5,426 nucleotides of DNA from NCBI GenBank assembly GCA_016919605.1, contig JACXTQ010000246.1, positions 1 to 5,426 of the forward strand, in the 5' to 3' direction. The stretch comes from Methylovulum sp. GTDB taxonomy: Bacteria > Pseudomonadota > Gammaproteobacteria > Methylococcales > Methylomonadaceae. The notes under the pieces are model-generated. The model searched no databases, was not told the origin of the DNA, and saw only the letters and a list, made by a program, of their open reading frames with translations. Numbering within the stretch: the stretch's first letter is position 1; every line of letters begins with the position of its first letter. This document shows, piece after piece, positions 1 through 5,426 of the stretch. Position numbers and translations under genes: made by a program.

Positions 1-1722
1 ATACAGATTTGTGGCGGTTTGACCGAACGTGAAATGTCAGCCCAGGTTCTTGATTCTATGGATATTGAGCGAGAACGAGGCATTACCATCAAGGCGCAAA
101 GCGTCACCTTGGATTTTAAGGCGCAAGATGGGGAAACCTATCAGTTAAACTTTATCGACACCCCTGGGCATGTCGATTTTTCTTATGAGGTTTCACGGTC
201 GCTGGCGGCTTGCGAAGGCGCGTTGTTGGTGGTGGATGCCGCGCAAGGCGTTGAGGCGCAAAGTGTCGCTAACTGCTATACGGCGATAGAGCAGGGCTTG
301 GAAGTCGTGCCGGTTTTAAACAAGATTGATTTGCCTTCTGCCGAACCGGAGCGGGTGCAAACTGAGATTGAGGAAGTGATTGGCATTCCGGCGGACGAGG
401 CCTTGATGATTAGCGCAAAAACGGGCTTAGGTGTCCGTGATGTGCTGGAGCAGTTGGTGCTGAAAGTGCCGCCGCCGACGGGCAATATCGACGGGCCGTT
501 GCAGGCGTTGATTATTGATTCATGGTTCGACAGTTATTTGGGCGTGGTGTCGCTGGTGCGGATCATGCACGGCAGTATCCGCCGGAAGCAAAAGATCACT
601 ATCATGTCTACGGGCAAGTCGTTCTTGGCGGAAAAAGTCGGTGTCTTTACCCCTAAGCGTTTGGAAAGGGATGTTCTGAACACGGGCGAAGTGGGCTTTT
701 TGGTGGCGGGCATCAAGGACATTTTTGGTGCGCCGGTGGGTGACACCATCACCTGGACGGATAAACCGGCCACCGAGCAACTGACTGGCTTCCAGCGGGT
801 GCAGCCACGGGTCTTTGCCGGGCTGTATCCGGTCAGTTCCGACAATTACGAAGATTTGCGCGAAGCTTTGAACAAGCTCAATCTCAACGATGCCGCCTTG
901 CAGTTTGAGCCGGAAACCTCGCAAGCACTGGGTTTTGGGTTTCGCTGTGGCTTTTTGGGCATGTTGCACATGGAGATTGTCCAAGAGCGCCTAGAGCGTG
1001 AATACGATGTCGATTTGATTACCACCGCGCCAACGGTGATTTATGAGGTCATCACCCAAACCGGTGAGGTCCTGATGGTGGATAACCCCGCCAAATTGCC
1101 CGATGGCGGTATCGTCAAGGAAGTTAGGGAGCCGATTATTCGCGCTAATATTTTGGTGCCGGAAGCCTATCTGGGCGGAGTCATCACGTTGTGTATTGAA
1201 AAACGTGGCGTACAAAAAGACATGCAGTTTGCAGGACGGCAAGTGTCGCTGCATTATGAAATGCCGCTCAGTGAGGTAGTATTGGACTTTTTTGACCGCC
1301 TAAAATCAGTCAGCCGTGGTTTTGCCTCGTTTGATTATGAGTTCCTGCGCTTTCAGGTAGCCGATTTGATTAAGTTGGATGTGCTGATTAACAACGAAAA
1401 AGTTGATGCCTTGTCAATCATTGTGCATCGGGATTTAAGCAACAACCGTGGCCGGGATTTGGTCGAGAAAATGAAAGACCTTATCCCCCGGCAAATGTAC
1501 GAGGTGGCTATCCAAGCGGCGATAGGCTCCAAAGTCATCGCCCGCTCCACCGTTAAGGCCATGCGCAAAAACGTTACGGCCAAATGTTATGGCGGCGATA
1601 TTAGCCGGAAGAAAAAACTGCTGGAAAAACAAAAAGCGGGAAAAAAACGCATGAAGCAAGTGGGCAGCATCGAAATACCACAGGAAGCCTTTTTGGCCGT
1701 GTTGCAACTTAATAAGGAATAA
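1..1722 (+). CDS. lepA: Elongation factor 4 (LepA), translational GTPase, 5' end truncated by the window
   Basis: LepA/EF4 is a ribosome-binding GTPase of the EF-G class, linked to back-translocation, translation initiation and 30S assembly. The frame is open from base 1 (IQICGGLTEREMSAQ...). Alignment from memory to the 599-residue E. coli protein puts the first visible codon near residue 25, so only the start and the P-loop (AHIDHGKS) are missing; the gene is cut by the window, not broken. Counting from base 1, visible GTPase motifs are RGITI (residues 26-30, switch I), DTPGH (53-57, G3), NKID (107-110, G4) and SAK (138-140, G5). Domain II spans about 166-257, EF-G III/V-like domains about 270-463. 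The LepA-specific C-terminal domain follows, with the Lys-rich stretch CYGGDISRKKKLLEKQK and a typical end at QEAFLAVL. The 573 visible residues plus about 25 give the usual length. It precedes lepB as in E. coli. Identification is essentially certain. Confidence 0.98.
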   Translation: MQICGGLTEREMSAQVLDSMDIERERGITIKAQSVTLDFKAQDGETYQLNFIDTPGHVDFSYEVSRSLAACEGALLVVDAAQGVEAQSVANCYTAIEQGLEVVPVLNKIDLPSAEPERVQTEIEEVIGIPADEALMISAKTGLGVRDVLEQLVLKVPPPTGNIDGPLQALIIDSWFDSYLGVVSLVRIMHGSIRRKQKITIMSTGKSFLAEKVGVFTPKRLERDVLNTGEVGFLVAGIKDIFGAPVGDTITWTDKPATEQLTGFQRVQPRVFAGLYPVSSDNYEDLREALNKLNLNDAALQFEPETSQALGFGFRCGFLGMLHMEIVQERLEREYDVDLITTAPTVIYEVITQTGEVLMVDNPAKLPDGGIVKEVREPIIRANILVPEAYLGGVITLCIEKRGVQKDMQFAGRQVSLHYEMPLSEVVLDFFDRLKSVSRGFASFDYEFLRFQVADLIKLDVLINNEKVDALSIIVHRDLSNNRGRDLVEKMKDLIPRQMYEVAIQAAIGSKVIARSTVKAMRKNVTAKCYGGDISRKKKLLEKQKAGKKRMKQVGSIEIPQEAFLAVLQLNKE

Positions 1723-1761
1723 GCGCTCATTATTGCTTTCTAACTACAGACCCAATTAAAT

Positions 1762-2544
1762 ATGATTGACTTTGATTTTTCGTTTTTTTTGTTAATAGGC
1801 ACGGTAATAACGGGTATCGTCTGGGGTGCTTATCTGCTGATGCTCAAATCTAAAGGCCGAGTGTTCGATGAGGCGGATGAGCCGATAGCGGTTGAATATG
1901 CCCGTTCATTTTTTCCGATCCTGTTGATTGTCTTGCTGTTGCGCTCGTTTTTGGCGGAGCCGTTCCGCATCCCTTCCGGTTCCATGATGCCGACTTTGTT
2001 GGTGGGTGATTTTATTTTGGTCAATAAATTTACTTACGGTATCCGTTTGCCGGTCATCAACACCAAGATTATCGAACTGAACGAACCTAAGCGCGGCGAC
2101 ATTGTGGTGTTCCGTTATCCTAAAGACCCCACGATTGATTTCATTAAGCGTGTCATTGGGGTGCCCGGCGATAAGATCGCTTATGAGAACAAACGCCTGA
2201 CCGTTAATGGTGAGCTGGTCAATCAAGTGTCATTGGGGCGCTATCAAGGGGTCGGCCAAGGTGCGGATATGACGGGCGCACAACAGTTGTTGGAAAGTTT
2301 AGCGGGAGTAGATCATAGCATTTTGGTGCGTGATGACACCGTATCTATGGAAGGGGTCTATGAAGTTCCTAAAGGCCACTATTTTGTGATGGGTGATAAC
2401 CGTGATAATAGCCATGACGGGCGTTATTGGGGGTTTGTGCCGGAAGAAAATTTAGTCGGTAAAGCCTTTTTCATCTGGATGAGCTGGGATTGGGAGCGTA
2501 GCGGTATCGTAGGGTTTGATCGTTTGGGCACTATTTTAAAATAA
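1762..2544 (+). CDS. lepB: Signal peptidase I (leader peptidase), 260 aa
   Basis: Signal peptidase I is an inner-membrane serine protease that removes signal peptides from Sec- and Tat-exported proteins on the periplasmic side. Two hydrophobic segments (about residues 6-28 and 50-64) match the two N-terminal transmembrane helices of gram-negative LepB. Box B is PSGSMMPTL with nucleophile Ser74. Box D contains the general base Lys129 in DFIKRVIGVPGD. Box E is GDNRDNSHDGRYWG (211-224). All Ser/Lys dyad elements are present. At 260 residues it is shorter than E. coli LepB (324) but normal for many proteobacteria; the difference lies in the periplasmic insertions. The ATG at 1762 is chosen because it keeps the whole first membrane helix; the next in-frame ATG (residue 27) would remove it. 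No good Shine-Dalgarno is visible before this start. It follows lepA by 39 bases with no terminator seen, so cotranscription is likely. Confidence 0.97.
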   Translation: MIDFDFSFFLLIGTVITGIVWGAYLLMLKSKGRVFDEADEPIAVEYARSFFPILLIVLLLRSFLAEPFRIPSGSMMPTLLVGDFILVNKFTYGIRLPVINTKIIELNEPKRGDIVVFRYPKDPTIDFIKRVIGVPGDKIAYENKRLTVNGELVNQVSLGRYQGVGQGADMTGAQQLLESLAGVDHSILVRDDTVSMEGVYEVPKGHYFVMGDNRDNSHDGRYWGFVPEENLVGKAFFIWMSWDWERSGIVGFDRLGTILK

Positions 2545-2582
2545 GCCGTACAGCATTTTTAGTCAATTATCTGGAGAAGAGC

Positions 2583-2960
2583 ATGAAAACATCATGGGGT
2601 AAACGTCAACAAGGCGTAACACTCATATCATTGATCATGATATTGGGTTTTATTGGCTCCATCGCCTTGCTGATTATGAAAATCGGGCCGATTTACATGG
2701 ATCATACTAAGGTGTCGGGTGCTTTGGATAAGCTAAAAGCGATGGAGGGTATTGTCAACCAGAGCGATTACCAAATCAGGGATAATCTGCGCAAACAATT
2801 TAGCGTCAACTATGTCTATGATGTCAAGCCCGAAGATGTCCAAATCACCAAAAGCGGCGGTTATCTGAAAGTGACTATTGAATATGAAGTAGTAAAACCC
2901 ATTGTTGGCAATTTAAGCGTGTTGGTCGAATTTAACGATTCTTTTGAGGTGGGTGGCTAG
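2583..2960 (+). CDS. DUF4845 family protein, small pilin-like membrane protein of unknown function
   Basis: This is a 125-residue protein of the uncharacterised DUF4845 family, which in many gamma- and betaproteobacteria is encoded between lepB and rnc. A short basic leader (MKTSWGKRQQG) precedes a hydrophobic stretch at about residues 12-33, starting VTLISLIMILGFIGSIALL. This closely resembles a type IV prepilin N-terminus (G, then FTLIE). However, the residue after Gly11 is Val rather than Phe, and the position of the pilin Glu5 is Ser16, so processing by prepilin peptidase is doubtful. The remaining ~90 residues look like a soluble alpha/beta domain, probably periplasmic, with no catalytic motif I recognise. 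The ATG is supported by a strong Shine-Dalgarno, GGAGAAGA at 2573-2580. The stop codon shares its last base with the rnc GTG start, which implies coupling. The family assignment rests on the N-terminal pattern, the length and the position. Function is unknown. Confidence 0.85.
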   Translation: MKTSWGKRQQGVTLISLIMILGFIGSIALLIMKIGPIYMDHTKVSGALDKLKAMEGIVNQSDYQIRDNLRKQFSVNYVYDVKPEDVQITKSGGYLKVTIEYEVVKPIVGNLSVLVEFNDSFEVGG

Positions 2961-3643
2961 TGTTAAGAAAGCCGGAGCTGTTGGGCAAAAAGTTGGGGTT
3001 GACGTTCAACGACCCGCAACTGTTTGCTTTGGCATTGACCCACCGTAGCGCGAGCGCCAAAAATAACGAGCGTCTGGAATTTTTGGGCGATGCCATCTTA
3101 GGTTTTGTGATCGCCCAAAAATTGTATGACCGTTTCCCTGAGGCCAGTGAAGGCACTTTAAGCCGCTTACGCGCCAGTTTGGTCAATGAGACCTCATTGG
3201 CGGGGTTGGCGCGGCAACACCAACTAGGCGATTATCTGATGCTAGGGTCGGGGGAGCTGAAAAGCGGTGGTTTCCGGCGTGACTCGATTTTGTCGGATGC
3301 GATGGAAGCGGTGATGGGGGCTTTGTTTAAAGATCAGGGGATAGTCGCTTGCCAGCTCTGGATAGAGCAGTTGTTTGCGGAAAAACTCGACAGCCTGTCC
3401 ACCCATAGCGGCCAAAAAGACCCTAAAACCCAATTGCAGGAACTGATGCAGGCCAGAAAGCTAGACTTGCCCGATTACACCCTAATCAGCATGTCCGGTT
3501 TGTCGCATGAGCAAACCTTCACCGTAAAATGCACCATCCCTATTATGGGCGATGCGACTGTTGGCGCGGGCATCACCCGCAAAAAAGCCGAACAATCCGC
3601 CGCCGAACAAATGCTCGAATTATTAAATAAGGCTAATCAATGA
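2960..3643 (+). CDS. rnc: Ribonuclease III, 227 aa
   Basis: RNase III cleaves double-stranded RNA. It separates the 16S and 23S precursors from the primary rRNA transcript and processes many mRNAs, often including its own. The N-terminal catalytic domain carries the signature NERLEFLGDAIL at residues 36-47. The expected metal and active-site acids are all present: Glu37, Glu40, Asp44, Glu64, Asp113 and Glu116, one lower than E. coli numbering. A C-terminal double-stranded RNA-binding domain covers about 154-222, starting DPKTQLQELMQ and ending with the Lys/Ala-rich helix TRKKAEQSAAEQMLELL. Length matches E. coli (226). The GTG start at 2960 is preferred because it gives the family's normal N-terminus and lies about 9 bases after GAGGTG (2945-2950). 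It overlaps the DUF4845 stop by one base and era by four. The coding sequence contains a perfect inverted repeat at 3078-3123, listed separately. Confidence 0.98.
   Translation: MLRKPELLGKKLGLTFNDPQLFALALTHRSASAKNNERLEFLGDAILGFVIAQKLYDRFPEASEGTLSRLRASLVNETSLAGLARQHQLGDYLMLGSGELKSGGFRRDSILSDAMEAVMGALFKDQGIVACQLWIEQLFAEKLDSLSTHSGQKDPKTQLQELMQARKLDLPDYTLISMSGLSHEQTFTVKCTIPIMGDATVGAGITRKKAEQSAAEQMLELLNKANQ
3078..3123. repeat. Perfect 14-base inverted repeat inside rnc
   Basis: The left arm AATTTTTGGGCGAT (3078-3091) and right arm ATCGCCCAAAAATT (3110-3123) are exact reverse complements, separated by 18 bases. In the mRNA they could form a 14-base-pair stem beginning about 118 bases after the rnc start. 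The segment encodes residues 40-55 of RNase III, including part of the catalytic signature, so some bases are fixed by the protein. The repeat is certain; any role is inferred. Confidence 0.8.
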
Positions 3644-4524
3644 AGTGTGGTTACGTTGCCCTGATCGGGCGGCCCAATGTCGGCAAGTCAACGCTGATGA
3701 ATCATCTGCTGAAACAAAAAATCAGCATCACCTCCCGCAAACCGCAAACGACCCGCCATAGCATTTTAGGGATTAACACCAGTGAGGCGGGGCAGGCGAT
3801 TTATGTCGATACGCCAGGGATGCACGACAACCAAAAACGGGCGTTGAACCGGCATTTAAACCGCACCGCTGAAACCACCCTACTGGGCGTTGACGTAATT
3901 GTCTGGCTGTTGGACGGTTTGTTCTGGCATGAATACGATGAAGTGATTTTTAAAAAGCTCCAACAAGCTGGTTTGCCGGTGATTTTGGCCGTCAACAAAA
4001 TCGACAAATTGGTTGAAAAAGACGCTATCTTGGCTTTTTTTGCCGATGCCCAACAACGTTTCCCGTTTGAGCATTTAGTGCCGATTTCCGCCCTCAAGCG
4101 TACCAATCTGGATTTGCTGGAAGGCCTGATTATGGACATGCTGCCGACCCGTGACTGGATTTACCCCGAAGACCAGATCACTGACCGTCCCGAACGGTTC
4201 TTGGTGGCGGAAATTATCCGTGAAAAATTGACCCGGCGTTTAGGCGCAGAATTGCCCTATGTGATGACCGTGGAAATCGAGCGTTACGAAGAAAACCCTG
4301 AAATCACCAAAATCTACGCCATCATTTGGGTGGAAAAAGCCTCACAAAAAAATATCGTCATCGGCAAAGACGGCGACATGCTAAAAAATGTCGGCACCGA
4401 TGCTAGGCACGACATTGAAAGGCTGATCGACCAAAAAGTCTACTTGCAACTGTGGGTGAAAGTAAAATCCGGTTGGTCGGATAATGAGCGGGCTTTGCAA
4501 AGCCTAGGCTTTAATGACGGCTAA
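3640..4524 (+). CDS. era: GTPase Era, 30S ribosome assembly factor, 294 aa
   Basis: Era is an essential GTPase that binds the 3' end of 16S rRNA during 30S maturation and couples ribosome assembly to cell growth. Motifs in order: G1 GRPNVGKST (residues 10-18), switch I PQTTRHSILGI (about 35-45), G3 DTPG (57-60), G4 NKID (119-122) and G5 SAL (150-152). The C-terminal KH domain (about 200-280) contains IVIGKDGDMLKNVG, with the RNA-binding GxxG loop as GKDG (242-245). It ends with the Era hallmark WVKVKSGWSDNERALQSLG. Length is normal (E. coli 301). The ATG overlaps the rnc stop as ATGA, with TAAGG at 3628-3632 as a plausible ribosome site inside rnc, so translation is probably coupled. RNase III and Era both work on 16S rRNA maturation, which makes the pairing functionally coherent. 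Confidence 0.98.
   Translation: MKCGYVALIGRPNVGKSTLMNHLLKQKISITSRKPQTTRHSILGINTSEAGQAIYVDTPGMHDNQKRALNRHLNRTAETTLLGVDVIVWLLDGLFWHEYDEVIFKKLQQAGLPVILAVNKIDKLVEKDAILAFFADAQQRFPFEHLVPISALKRTNLDLLEGLIMDMLPTRDWIYPEDQITDRPERFLVAEIIREKLTRRLGAELPYVMTVEIERYEENPEITKIYAIIWVEKASQKNIVIGKDGDMLKNVGTDARHDIERLIDQKVYLQLWVKVKSGWSDNERALQSLGFNDG
4491..4512 (+). other. Two overlapping palindromes at the era-recO junction (alternative hairpins)
   Basis: Three arms follow one another: GGCTTT (4491-4496), AAAGCC (4499-4504) and GGCTTT (4507-4512). The middle arm can pair with either neighbour, but not both at once. The second pairing covers the weak recO ribosome site TAGG (4505-4508) and ends one base before the recO ATG; the first would leave it free. 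The stems are short (about 5 pairs with a 4-base loop) and the bases encode the conserved Era C-terminus, so chance is a serious alternative. Confidence 0.45.
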
Positions 4525-5230
4525 AACGGCCTGCTTAACCCCCGCCTTTGTCTTGCAACAACAACACTACCGCGAAACCAGCCTGCTCTTACAAGTGTTG
4601 ACCCGCGATGAGGGCAGGGTGGCGGTGTTGGCTAAAGGGGTCAGAAAACCCAAATCCAAAACTGCCGCCTTACTCCAGCCTTTTCTGCCCCTAAATATCG
4701 CCTATAGCGGCAAAACCGGGCTAAACATCCTCACCCACGTTGAAGCCGTGCCACCCTTATTGGCGTTGCAGGGCTTGCCGTTATACTGTGGCTTTTATCT
4801 CAACGAATTGCTGTGCCGTTTTTTGTATCCGCACGACCCGCACCCCGATGTCTTTGCCGCCTACCGGCAATGCCTCAATAGCTTGGCCGAAAATAAAGCT
4901 ATTGAGGCGGCTTTGCGCCGTTTTGAGATCGGATTGCTCGGCCATGTCGGTTACGGGATTGATTTTGAACATGAGGCGCCCGGCGGACTAGCGGTTAAGC
5001 CGCACACCCGCTATGGGTTTAAGGCGGGGGTGGGTCTGGTCGCCGATGTTAACGGGCCGGTGTCAGGGTTGACCTTACAGGCCCTCAAGGCGGGTGATTT
5101 TAGCCAGCCGCAGGTGTTGGTGGAAGCCAAGCTGTTAATGCGCGTGGTGATTGACAGTTGTTTGCAAGGGCAACCGCTTAAAAGCCGTGCGGTTATCCAG
5201 CAAATTATCAGCAGCGATGTCTATGGATAA
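4514..5230 (+). CDS. recO: DNA repair protein RecO, 238 aa
   Basis: RecO belongs to the RecFOR recombination mediator. With RecR it loads RecA onto SSB-coated single-stranded gaps, and it can anneal complementary strands. The N-terminal OB-fold spans about residues 1-80, with the family pattern AFVLQQQHYRETSLLLQVL followed by DEGRVAVLAKGVRK. The helical C-terminal part includes YLNELLCRFL (95-104), RRFEIGLLGHVGYGID (135-150) and the closing LKSRAVIQQI. The five cysteines (7, 92, 101, 120, 216) are scattered and form no CxxC zinc cluster, as in E. coli RecO and unlike the Deinococcus type. Length matches E. coli (242). The ATG lies inside the last codons of era (11-base overlap) with only a weak TAGG (4505-4508) before it, so it probably depends on ribosomes finishing era. 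In E. coli pdxJ follows recO; here it does not. The gene also contains a perfect inverted repeat at 4872-4908. Confidence 0.95.
   Translation: MTAKTACLTPAFVLQQQHYRETSLLLQVLTRDEGRVAVLAKGVRKPKSKTAALLQPFLPLNIAYSGKTGLNILTHVEAVPPLLALQGLPLYCGFYLNELLCRFLYPHDPHPDVFAAYRQCLNSLAENKAIEAALRRFEIGLLGHVGYGIDFEHEAPGGLAVKPHTRYGFKAGVGLVADVNGPVSGLTLQALKAGDFSQPQVLVEAKLLMRVVIDSCLQGQPLKSRAVIQQIISSDVYG
4872..4908. repeat. Perfect 13-base inverted repeat inside recO
   Basis: The arms GCCTCAATAGCTT (4872-4884) and AAGCTATTGAGGC (4896-4908) are exact reverse complements around an 11-base loop, GGCCGAAAATA. One further U-G pair is possible at the base of the stem. It lies within the recO coding sequence (residues 120-132, around NSLAENKAIEAA), in a stretch without strong family motifs. 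No T-run follows, so it is not a standard intrinsic terminator. Function is unknown. Confidence 0.8.
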
Positions 5231-5241
5231 TATCCTACTGC

Positions 5242-5270
5242 TTTACTATGGAATTAAATAGGACTAAAAT
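5242..5270 (+). promoter_or_regulatory. Candidate sigma-70 promoter of the Rrf2 regulator gene
   Basis: A -35-like TTTACT (5242-5247, 4 of 6 consensus bases) is separated by exactly 17 bases from a -10-like TAAAAT (5265-5270, 5 of 6). It lies in the 64-base gap just after the recO stop. Transcription would start near 5277, leaving a leader of about 18 bases that still contains the Shine-Dalgarno AAGGG. The -10 falls inside the inverted repeat at 5257-5279, the arrangement expected of a repressed promoter. Found by eye; no start site has been measured. Confidence 0.6.
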
Positions 5271-5279
5271 AGTCCTATT
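5257..5279. promoter_or_regulatory. Perfect inverted repeat, probable Rrf2/IscR-type operator
   Basis: The arms AATAGGACTA (5257-5266) and TAGTCCTATT (5270-5279) are exact reverse complements around a central AAA. The core reads GACT-A-AAA-T-AGTC, which fits the centre of the IscR type 1 consensus as I recall it (GACT, purine, three A/T, pyrimidine, AGTC); the flanks differ from the E. coli consensus. It overlaps the candidate -10 and stands just before an Rrf2-family gene, so an autoregulatory operator is the simplest reading. In RNA it could form a hairpin, but no T-run follows, so a terminator is less likely. Confidence 0.7.
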
Positions 5280-5294
5280 GATAAAGGGCGGTCT

Positions 5295-5426
5295 ATGTTA
5301 CGGTTGAGCAAATTAACTGATTATGCCACGGTGATCTTAAGCGTTATGGCGCGGGATACAGGCCATACCATCACCGCGATGGAAATGTCCACGTTGACCG
5401 GCATTGCCTTGCCGACCGTGAGCAAG
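5295..5426 (+). CDS. Rrf2-family transcriptional regulator, SUF Fe-S assembly type, 3' end truncated by the window
   Basis: Only the first 44 codons are present (MLRLSKLTDYATVILSVMA..., ending LPTVSK). This is the N-terminal winged helix-turn-helix of Rrf2 regulators: helix 1 holds the LTDYA motif, and the recognition region is about residues 26-44. The opening MLRLSKLTDY and the ending LPTVSK resemble the subfamily found next to suf genes more than IscR, which begins MRLTSKGRYAV. Family members are about 150 residues long and many bind a [2Fe-2S] cluster through three cysteines; those would lie beyond the window and cannot be checked. A good Shine-Dalgarno (AAGGG, 5284-5288) sits six bases before the ATG. 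The gene has its own promoter with an overlapping palindrome, so autoregulation is likely. sufBCDS genes downstream are expected but not visible. IscR or another Rrf2 member remains possible. Confidence 0.85.
   Translation, partial: MLRLSKLTDYATVILSVMARDTGHTITAMEMSTLTGIALPTVSK

Noticed and set aside
19..21. TTG as the start of lepA
   Set aside because: The frame is open upstream to base 1 and the residues before it (IQICGG) match the LepA N-terminal region, so the true start lies outside the window.
779..838. 10-base inverted repeat with one wobble pair in lepA
   Set aside because: The arms are about 40 bases apart, imperfect, and in conserved coding sequence; this is within what chance would give.
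520..984. Long minus-strand reading frame opposite lepA
   Set aside because: It is the antisense shadow of conserved lepA codons, with no family resemblance and no ribosome site. The other minus-strand frames in the window are dismissed for the same reason.
1733..1761. Promoter for lepB (TTGCTT with a downstream AT-rich block)
   Set aside because: The only suitably spaced -10-like sequence runs into the lepB start codon, leaving no leader, and the match is poor.
2532..2543. 12-base palindrome (TATTTTAAAATA) at the lepB stop codon
   Set aside because: It is made only of A and T, has no GC stem or T-run and no plausible role; chance in low-complexity sequence is enough.
2680..2694. Odd palindrome (AAATCGG, G, CCGATTT) in the DUF4845 gene
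   Set aside because: A single-base centre cannot form a good RNA hairpin, and the site is in mid-coding sequence far from any promoter.
4740..4991. 83-codon plus-strand frame inside recO
   Set aside because: It lies wholly within recO in another frame, has a Cys/Arg-rich composition typical of out-of-frame reading, and has no supporting ribosome site.
5257..5279. Intrinsic terminator of the recO transcript
   Set aside because: The stem is AT-rich with only a 3-base loop, and the bases after it (GATAAAGGG) contain no T-run; the operator reading fits better. Readthrough from recO is therefore not excluded.
1..5426. Mobile elements, CRISPR arrays, tRNA or rRNA genes, toxin-antitoxin or defence genes
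   Set aside because: Nearly every base is assigned to conserved housekeeping genes and no sequence hallmark of these elements was seen on either strand.

Overview
The window holds one stretch of conserved housekeeping genes from a gammaproteobacterium, all on the + strand and tightly packed: lepA (5' end cut off), lepB, a DUF4845 gene, rnc, era, recO, and then the first 44 codons of an Rrf2-family regulator. The lepA-lepB-rnc-era-recO order is the classical gammaproteobacterial one, and a DUF4845 gene between lepB and rnc is common outside the enterics. The protein sequences and balanced base composition feel closest to methanotrophs of the order Methylococcales. That placement is an impression from reading, not the result of a search.

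Layout: lepA (1-1722) is followed after 39 bases by lepB (1762-2544), and after 38 more by the DUF4845 gene (2583-2960), which has a clear Shine-Dalgarno. From there the genes overlap: rnc shares 1 base with the DUF4845 gene, era shares 4 with rnc, and recO shares 11 with era. This suggests one transcript with translational coupling. After recO comes a 64-base gap, the only real regulatory region. It holds a candidate sigma-70 promoter whose -10 lies inside a perfect 10-base inverted repeat with a 3-base centre. The core of that repeat fits the IscR-type (type 1) Rrf2 site, so the downstream regulator probably controls itself.

Functionally, LepA (EF4), RNase III and Era all act on the 30S subunit or its rRNA. 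LepB is the signal peptidase for secreted proteins, the DUF4845 product is a small pilin-like membrane protein of unknown function, and RecO works in RecFOR recombinational repair. The Rrf2 protein resembles the regulator of SUF iron-sulfur cluster assembly and probably opens a separate suf transcription unit beyond the window.

I see no mobile element, CRISPR array, RNA gene or novel multi-gene system. The less ordinary signals are the operator-like palindrome, two long perfect inverted repeats inside coding sequence (14-base arms in rnc, 13-base arms in recO), a pair of mutually exclusive hairpins over the recO start, and the uncharacterised DUF4845 protein.
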